Program-made: the position numbers and the translations under genes
The notes under the pieces: generated by a model
Database searches by the model: none
Told to the model about the DNA's origin: nothing
The model's input: the letters and a program-made list of their open reading frames with translations, nothing else
Shown here: in pieces, positions 60,701-64,000 of the stretch
Layout of the letters: every line of letters starts with the position of its first letter
Position numbering within the stretch: position 1 is the first letter of the stretch
Source of the DNA: Strigops habroptila
Taxonomy: Eukaryota > Chordata > Aves > Psittaciformes > Psittacidae
Assembly (NCBI RefSeq): GCF_004027225.2
Contig: NC_044277.2
Coordinates: 94,438,283-94,502,282 of the forward strand
Direction of reading: 5' to 3'
DNA: 64,000 nt

Positions 60701-61985
60701 GCTGAAACAAACTGTTCTAGCAGCCCGGAGGTTCACAGGTCCCAAACTTGATCAACTCTGTTTTTACGGAGTTTGTGACATTACATCTCTTTGAAAATCT
60801 TCCTGAAACAGGGCTCCAACCTTTTCTCTTCCCTCCCCACCAGAGTCCAAAGCTAAGCTATCAATTCCGATAAATCTAGTTATATCAATAAATAAAATGA
60901 CACAGGCTTACTTCTCCCATGGCCTTTAGAAATCCTTGGTCGATGCCCAGGCTATGCCAGCTAACATCTGCCACCATATGTGAGGCAATTCCGAACAGGA
61001 AAGCCACCAGCTTCTCTGTAGCCTACACAACAACAATCCACTTGTATTAATGTCGGCAATTTTAGTCCTGTCTTTAAGAAGAGGTGTGCATTTTATGTAA
61101 GTGCATTATACAAGGACATAGGTGAGAAACTTTTACAATCCAAGAACTTAGCATGACAAAGTGTTGACCACTCATTCCTTGATGCTGGAGTAACTTTTCG
61201 TGACTTGAGAAGCTTTAAGCATTTTAGACAGTCCAAGGCCATAGAATCACATGGTTGATGTCAGGAAAATTTGTGTACTTCAAGTTAGATGTATACTAAA
61301 CTGTTTTTCTGGACTGGGGACAAACAGTTCCACTTCCAAGGAGTGAACCCCCTCTGCCATCATGAGTGTTGTGCAGGCACACAGGGGAGAGAAAGACATT
61401 CCTGTGCAAGACCTGTTCACTGTAAAAGTATCTGATTAAATCACAAAATGGTTTGGGTTGGAAGGGACCTTACAGCTCATCTATTCTCCTCATATGTAGC
61501 TCATATACCATAAACAAGAGCAAATCAGGACTAAGTTCAAGATTTCACAAGTGAGAATTCTAAAAGACACCAGGTTTTAAAGTGGCAACCACTCCACCAG
61601 ATCTGACAATAATGCAAAAGTACCAATCACATTTGGACAAAATTTGGACCTATGTAATGTATCACAAGCACCAGACCACACTGGAGGTAACTGACAGACT
61701 TCATATGGAAACCATAACATTTTTATCTGGTAAAGATGAAAACAGGATTTCAAATTTTCCTATATCAGCAGAGACTTTAATTTAAAAACATGTATTTTTC
61801 CTACACTTTCCAAAGGATAAAATTGTAACAAGTGAAGGTGAAGAAAGCAGTAGAATGCAATGTTAAAAGTTAATGAAATTTTCTTACCACTTCCCAAGGC
61901 TGAGCATAATTCCTTCTGATGAAGTGAATACTTGCATTGAGAAATGGTGTCCAGTGAGTGTCTTCAGACACATCATGGAATATTC
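45648..61985 (-). CDS. GPLD1: GPLD1, GPI-specific phospholipase D (22 exons; first exons off the right edge)
   Basis: Exons from 61985 down to 45648 sum to 2231 bp: 2 bases of a split codon, 742 codons and a stop. Every junction keeps phase. The N-terminal part is the zinc-dependent phospholipase domain with likely metal ligands in [23 protein letters not shown] and [17 protein letters not shown], all retained. A seven-bladed FG-GAP propeller follows, with calcium-loop motifs [27 protein letters not shown] and DLDNDGLDE. Several N-X-S/T sites are present (NAS, NGT, NCT, NRT, NYT, NIT, NST, NVT), as expected of a plasma glycoprotein. GPLD1 cleaves the inositol phosphate linkage of GPI anchors and releases anchored proteins; in mammals it circulates from liver. 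Human is 840 aa, so about 95 residues including the signal peptide lie beyond 64000. Confidence 0.96.
46618..46668 (-). CDS. GPLD1: GPLD1 exon: FG-GAP blade 7
   Basis: 51 bp, acceptor TTTTACAG and donor GTGAGA. It encodes [17 protein letters not shown]; human has ASSRFGSSLITVRSKAK. In phase 0 at both ends. Confidence 0.94.
46775..46801 (-). CDS. GPLD1: GPLD1 27-bp exon: AQYVLISPE
   Basis: 27 bp, acceptor CTTCTTCAG and donor GTAAGT. It encodes AQYVLISPE, identical to the human peptide at this point. It is in phase 0 at both ends, so skipping it would keep the frame. Confidence 0.94.
47067..47227 (-). CDS. GPLD1: GPLD1 exon: FG-GAP blade 6, second part
   Basis: 161 bp, acceptor TTTGCAG and donor GTAAGA. 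It encodes [37 protein letters not shown] and [17 protein letters not shown]. Confidence 0.95.
47537..47713 (-). CDS. GPLD1: GPLD1 exon: FG-GAP blade 6, first part
   Basis: 177 bp, acceptor TTCCCAG and donor GTAAAG. It encodes [39 protein letters not shown] and SDLDNDGL; human has [20 protein letters not shown]. Confidence 0.96.
47785..47945 (+). repeat. AT-rich local duplication in a GPLD1 intron
   Basis: A 22-bp word beginning TAATACTGGCATTACATA occurs exactly at 47792-47813 and again at 47859-47880, amid many ACAT/TATA words. It looks like a decayed minisatellite. Confidence 0.75.
48392..48485 (-). CDS. GPLD1: GPLD1 exon: FG-GAP blade 5
   Basis: 94 bp, acceptor CTGACAG and donor GTATGT. 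It encodes [20 protein letters not shown] then [11 protein letters not shown]; human has QVLLVGAPTYDD in this place. Confidence 0.93.
48579..48651 (-). CDS. GPLD1: GPLD1 exon: [10 protein letters not shown]
   Basis: 73 bp, acceptor GATGTCAG and donor GTAGGG. It encodes [20 protein letters not shown] then TGDK; human has SLGRVYGYFPPNGQSWFTISGDK. Confidence 0.94.
49242..49371 (-). CDS. GPLD1: GPLD1 exon: FG-GAP blade 4 (VGSPTWK-type)
   Basis: 130 bp, acceptor TCTGTCAG and donor GTGTGT. It encodes [20 protein letters not shown] then [20 protein letters not shown] and CA. This blade lacks an acidic calcium loop, as in human. Confidence 0.94.
50090..51252 (+). mobile_element. CR1 LINE fragment in a GPLD1 intron
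   Basis: It starts near GACCAGTGAGTCTGCCCTGC and passes through GCTTTAGCAAGGCTTTCAAC, the CR1 reverse-transcriptase KAFNT segment. It ends in ATTATCCTATGATTA. It is plus strand, so antisense to GPLD1, with many disruptions. Its 3' end lies about 60 bp from the 51314-51470 exon. Confidence 0.88.
51314..51470 (-). CDS. GPLD1: GPLD1 exon: FG-GAP repeat 3
   Basis: 157 bp, acceptor TATTGCAG and donor GTAATA. It encodes [38 protein letters not shown] and [14 protein letters not shown]. Confidence 0.95.
51829..51903 (-). CDS. GPLD1: GPLD1 exon: GAVYVYFG strand
   Basis: 75 bp, acceptor CTGATTAG and donor GTATGT. It encodes [19 protein letters not shown] then ITITCQ, closing FG-GAP repeat 2. Confidence 0.95.
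52904..53014 (-). CDS. GPLD1: GPLD1 exon: FG-GAP repeat 2
   Basis: 111 bp, acceptor TCTTTCAG and donor GTAAGC. It encodes [20 protein letters not shown] then [17 protein letters not shown]. In phase 0 at both ends. Confidence 0.96.
53992..54178 (-). CDS. GPLD1: GPLD1 exon: FG-GAP repeat 1 with calcium loop
   Basis: 187 bp, acceptor TGTACAG and donor GTGAAG. It encodes [39 protein letters not shown] and [28 protein letters not shown] is a textbook FG-GAP calcium loop. Confidence 0.96.
55334..55464 (-). CDS. GPLD1: GPLD1 exon: entry into the FG-GAP propeller
   Basis: 131 bp, acceptor ATTTCAG and a weak donor GTTGGT. It encodes [20 protein letters not shown], then a short linker and [14 protein letters not shown]; human has ASYFLSFPYARLGW. 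Confidence 0.94.
55986..56109 (-). CDS. GPLD1: GPLD1 exon: [20 protein letters not shown]
   Basis: 124 bp, acceptor TATTTTAG and donor GTAAGT. It encodes a basic linker, then [20 protein letters not shown] and [10 protein letters not shown]; human has [20 protein letters not shown]. It joins the preceding exon in phase with no exon between. Confidence 0.93.
56682..56747 (-). CDS. GPLD1: GPLD1 exon: [13 protein letters not shown]
   Basis: 66 bp, acceptor TCCTTAG and donor GTAAGT. It encodes [20 protein letters not shown] then Y; human has [15 protein letters not shown]. It ends in phase 2. Confidence 0.93.
56893..57190 (-). mobile_element. CR1 LINE 3'-end fragment (reverse) in a GPLD1 intron
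   Basis: It begins AATCATAGAATAGTTAGGGT and continues with CCAACCCCCCTGCCATGGGC, GCATTCACAACTTCCTTGGG and CCCCTTGTCCTACCACTACA. It is well preserved and close in sequence to the 31937-32240 copy, suggesting the same subfamily. Confidence 0.94.
58023..58162 (-). CDS. GPLD1: GPLD1 exon: [23 protein letters not shown]
   Basis: 140 bp, acceptor CCTCTTAG and donor GTATAG. It encodes [35 protein letters not shown] and [11 protein letters not shown]. Confidence 0.95.
58250..58277 (-). CDS. GPLD1: GPLD1 28-bp exon: HGERLVVGK
   Basis: 28 bp, acceptor TTCTTTTAG and a weak donor GTTGGT. It encodes HGERLVVGK, aligned with human YGEMLAVSK. Both neighbouring exons need exactly this phase, which supports it despite its length. 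Confidence 0.9.
58998..59105 (-). CDS. GPLD1: GPLD1 exon: [17 protein letters not shown]
   Basis: 108 bp, acceptor GGTTTTAG and donor GTAAGT. It encodes [20 protein letters not shown] then [15 protein letters not shown]. Confidence 0.95.
60039..60093 (-). CDS. GPLD1: GPLD1 exon: [19 protein letters not shown]
   Basis: 55 bp, acceptor ATCCACAG and donor GTAAGA. It encodes [18 protein letters not shown] plus a split Trp codon; human has [19 protein letters not shown]. Confidence 0.95.
60586..60634 (-). CDS. GPLD1: GPLD1 exon: [16 protein letters not shown]
   Basis: 49 bp, acceptor TTCTCCAG and donor GTAATG. It encodes [16 protein letters not shown], with two conserved His and an Asp of the active site. 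It ends in phase 1. Confidence 0.95.
60912..61022 (-). CDS. GPLD1: GPLD1 exon: [13 protein letters not shown] catalytic segment
   Basis: 111 bp, acceptor TTGTGTAG and donor GTAAGC. It encodes [20 protein letters not shown] then [17 protein letters not shown]. The His and Asp residues expected to hold zinc are present. Confidence 0.95.
61437..61495 (-). mobile_element. Short CR1 LINE remnant (reverse)
   Basis: It contains AATGGTTTGGGTTGGAAGGG followed by ACCTTACAGCTCATCTA, the complement of the extreme CR1 3' end. It is only about 60 bp long. Confidence 0.8.
61888..61985 (-). CDS. GPLD1: GPLD1 exon: [10 protein letters not shown] metal-ligand segment
   Basis: 98 bp, acceptor GCAATAG and donor GTAAGA. 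It encodes [20 protein letters not shown] then [12 protein letters not shown]. It is the first exon found; it opens with two bases of a split codon, so an upstream exon must exist outside the window. Confidence 0.95.
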
Positions 61986-64000
61986 CTATTGCAATAAAAT
62001 TATATCAGTATTTAATTTACTCTTTAGGGGGGAAGAAGAGGAGAAGAGGAGGAAGAGAGAAGAAGAGGAGGAGAGCAGAGGAAAAAGAAGAGGGGAAAAA
62101 AAAAAAAGTTTTCTCCATGGGGGAAAAAGAAACCAAACCCCAAACCAAACGAAAAACTTTTCTTCAGTTCCATATGTAGAGATGATATATTTTGTAATCC
62201 ACTTATATGAGAAAAGCCAAATGAGATGCATTTTTATGTGATTTATACTGTCAAAAGAGATACTAGATTTACCTTCTATGGGTTTGAAGCATCTGACAGT
62301 TTTTTGCCTGCTCCCTTTCTCTGTGCCTGTGAGTAGGTACAGGACAATGAAAAACTGCCTTCCAAGTGAAGAGGATAAGGAGAGCTAACAGAGAAGCTGC
62401 TGACTAAATGAATGCATCAAATTGCTTGGCAGAAAAGCTGATGGTCAATGCAGACAACTCAAATATCTTGCTTTGGGACAGGAATCAGGTTCCACAGTGC
62501 AGAGGAGGGCTATGTCATCATCATTTTCAACAGAAAGGCAAACTTGACAAGATACAGTCAACGTAGAAGCAGAAAAAGGGCAAAGGAAAGCAGGAAAAAT
62601 CAGATTTTGCTTTGAAGCATCAATTATTACTCTCACTTGGATTTCTGCAGAAGAGATCATGTAGGATCTGACAGTGACATTGCCTAAAAATTTCTGTGTA
62701 CCTACATAAAAGCTAATTACTTACAAAGTGCATACAAAGTACCTACATAAATGGCAAAGTGGTGCTGATGTGACTAGACCAAGCAGCACAGTATTAAACT
62801 CTCTAAGGGGGAAGATGGTAGGCAGGAGGTTAATTGTTTGGATCATCAATACACTTTGAGGACAAGTATATGTTTGTTCACACAGAACAATGAAACTGCA
62901 GAAGATTAAGGTATATTAAAAGCTGAAACTGACAGAGCAGATATTGTGGTTGATTCAGTTACCTCCTGGTTTCTTGACATTTTACAGTGCAGCTGAACTA
63001 GGTAACATAAGGATGGGATTTGCTAGACAAAAATTCAATGTTGACAGAGCAGACTTTTACACGTAAGCTTATCTCCTGCCTGGAAAGACAGTCTGGATGG
63101 CTTTGTTCTTTCTTGATCTAGAGGCAGTTCAGATCTGCACAGGTACCTATTTCTTCCACATTGACTAAGGAGACTGCTGACAAGTGGTGCAAATGTAAAA
63201 CAAGGCAAGACGGATCGCAGCTTCAGTGAAGGAATATGGGCTGGAGGCTGCTCTGATCTCTGGCCTGGTATAAGGCAGAAGTCAACTGTTAGAAGGGAAA
63301 GATGAGGTAGACAAAAATAACCGAGTTAAGGCAGGAATTGAAAAAATACTAGGAGAGCATCTATCCTGAAAACAAGGCAAGAGAGTCTGAACTTTGTGAC
63401 AAGATGTTAGCAGAGCCAGGTAGAAGATCAGGAACAGTGACTTGATGAGTGACGGGAGACAAAACCAGCATTAAATGCCAGAGCAGAGAGGCAATCTGGA
63501 TGTGAACTGAGCACCACGACACAACAGCAGAGAGGATCCCTGTTCAACTACCTGCATGGGCAATCTGCCTATCAGGACATAAACCAAGTAGCCTGTAGTC
63601 GGCATAAACAACAATTAGCATCAACAACCTAGGGCTGAGAAACAATGAGAAGTCTAGCTGCCACTGGGAGATTTAAGACTCCAAGTAAAGCAGGCAATGA
63701 GAAAAGATGGGGAAAGTGTATTTGGAAAGACAAGGGATTCTGCAGTTTGAGGCAGGAAAAACCAATACCGAGATAAGCGGAGACACTGGCACTCAGCTGT
63801 AAAACATGTAAAAGATGAGGCAAACAAAAGATCCTAAGAACACGTTGAATTTAATAGATCTGCATTTGCACAGCCCACTAAAATAAACCACCTCCTGTAC
63901 TTTAGACTTTCAGTATCCTCATACAAACTATTTATCACTGCCTTGTCTCTGGTATCTGCCTAAATATCCTAATAGCTTGTTGCTGGAGGACAGGCTGTCT
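61986..64000. other. GPLD1 intron upstream of the first visible exon
   Basis: A purine tract (62026-62108), then sequence with no recognised coding segment on either strand. The missing GPLD1 N-terminus (signal peptide, GHRALEFLQ-like region) is not here, so its exons must lie past 64000. Confidence 0.75.
62026..62108 (+). repeat. Purine-only-rich (GA)n tract
   Basis: About 80 bases of almost pure A and G (GGAAGAAGAGGAGAAGAGG and variants, then poly-A), upstream of the first GPLD1 exon seen here. Confidence 0.85.

Larger units (their letters stand above)
45726..61887. other. GPLD1 introns
   Basis: Twenty-one introns between 45726 and 61887, from 84 bp (58163-58249) to 1.9 kb (49372-51313). 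The two largest (49372-51313 and 56748-58022) each contain a CR1 copy. The 61023-61887 intron has a short CR1 remnant. The rest hold only AT-rich unique-looking sequence. Confidence 0.8.

Noticed and set aside
62270..62340. Exon-like block upstream of GPLD1 reading ..CFKPIEG, superficially like the DCFYPS..GG segment
   Set aside because: Flanking residues do not match the family, and the Pro-Ser-Ile-Cys part is absent. The real upstream exon is expected beyond 64000.
1..64000. CRISPR arrays, operons, phage or plasmid modules, tRNA/rRNA genes, endogenous retroviral genes
   Set aside because: None seen. The window is intron-rich vertebrate nuclear DNA, and the only mobile elements recognised are CR1 LINE fragments.

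Overview
The window looks like a piece of a bird nuclear genome. The evidence is intron-rich vertebrate genes in AT-rich DNA, two GC/CpG-rich promoter islands, and at least eight CR1 LINE fragments, most ending in the avian-type ATTCTATGA-like 3' end. CR1 also occurs in turtles and crocodilians, so 'bird' is an inference. No prokaryotic operon, CRISPR array, rRNA or tRNA gene was recognised.

Three protein-coding genes were reconstructed exon by exon, with matching GT/AG splice sites and reading phases. They lie in the order of the human 6p22 dyslexia locus: DCDC2, MRS2, GPLD1. (1) DCDC2 is on the minus strand. Its first four coding exons lie between 23692 and 4547, and the rest of the gene runs off the left edge. 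It encodes the first doublecortin domain and the start of the second. (2) MRS2 is on the plus strand and complete, with eleven coding exons from 31107 to 42524 (450 aa). It is the mitochondrial inner-membrane magnesium channel, with the GMN selectivity motif and two membrane helices. (3) GPLD1 is on the minus strand, with 22 coding exons from 61985 to 45648 (742 complete codons before the stop). It is the secreted phospholipase D that cleaves GPI anchors. The signal peptide and roughly the first 95 residues lie beyond the right edge.

DCDC2 and MRS2 are transcribed divergently. Their start codons are about 7.4 kb apart and each has its own CpG island, at roughly 23.5-24.8 kb and 30.8-31.5 kb. 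MRS2 and GPLD1 converge tail to tail with about 3.1 kb between stop codons. No shared pathway links the three (ciliary microtubules, mitochondrial Mg2+, plasma GPI-anchor cleavage). They are neighbours by conserved synteny.

Non-coding sequence makes up most of the window: DCDC2 introns (intron 2 is 13.8 kb), the 24.8-30.7 kb intergenic segment, the 42.5-45.6 kb tail-to-tail segment, and GPLD1 introns. I found no new biological system. The items most worth a second look are exon-like blocks with good splice sites inside DCDC2 intron 2 and upstream of DCDC2, a palindrome abutting an ETS-type motif in the MRS2 island, and plus-strand splice donors in the DCDC2 island that could belong to a divergent transcript.
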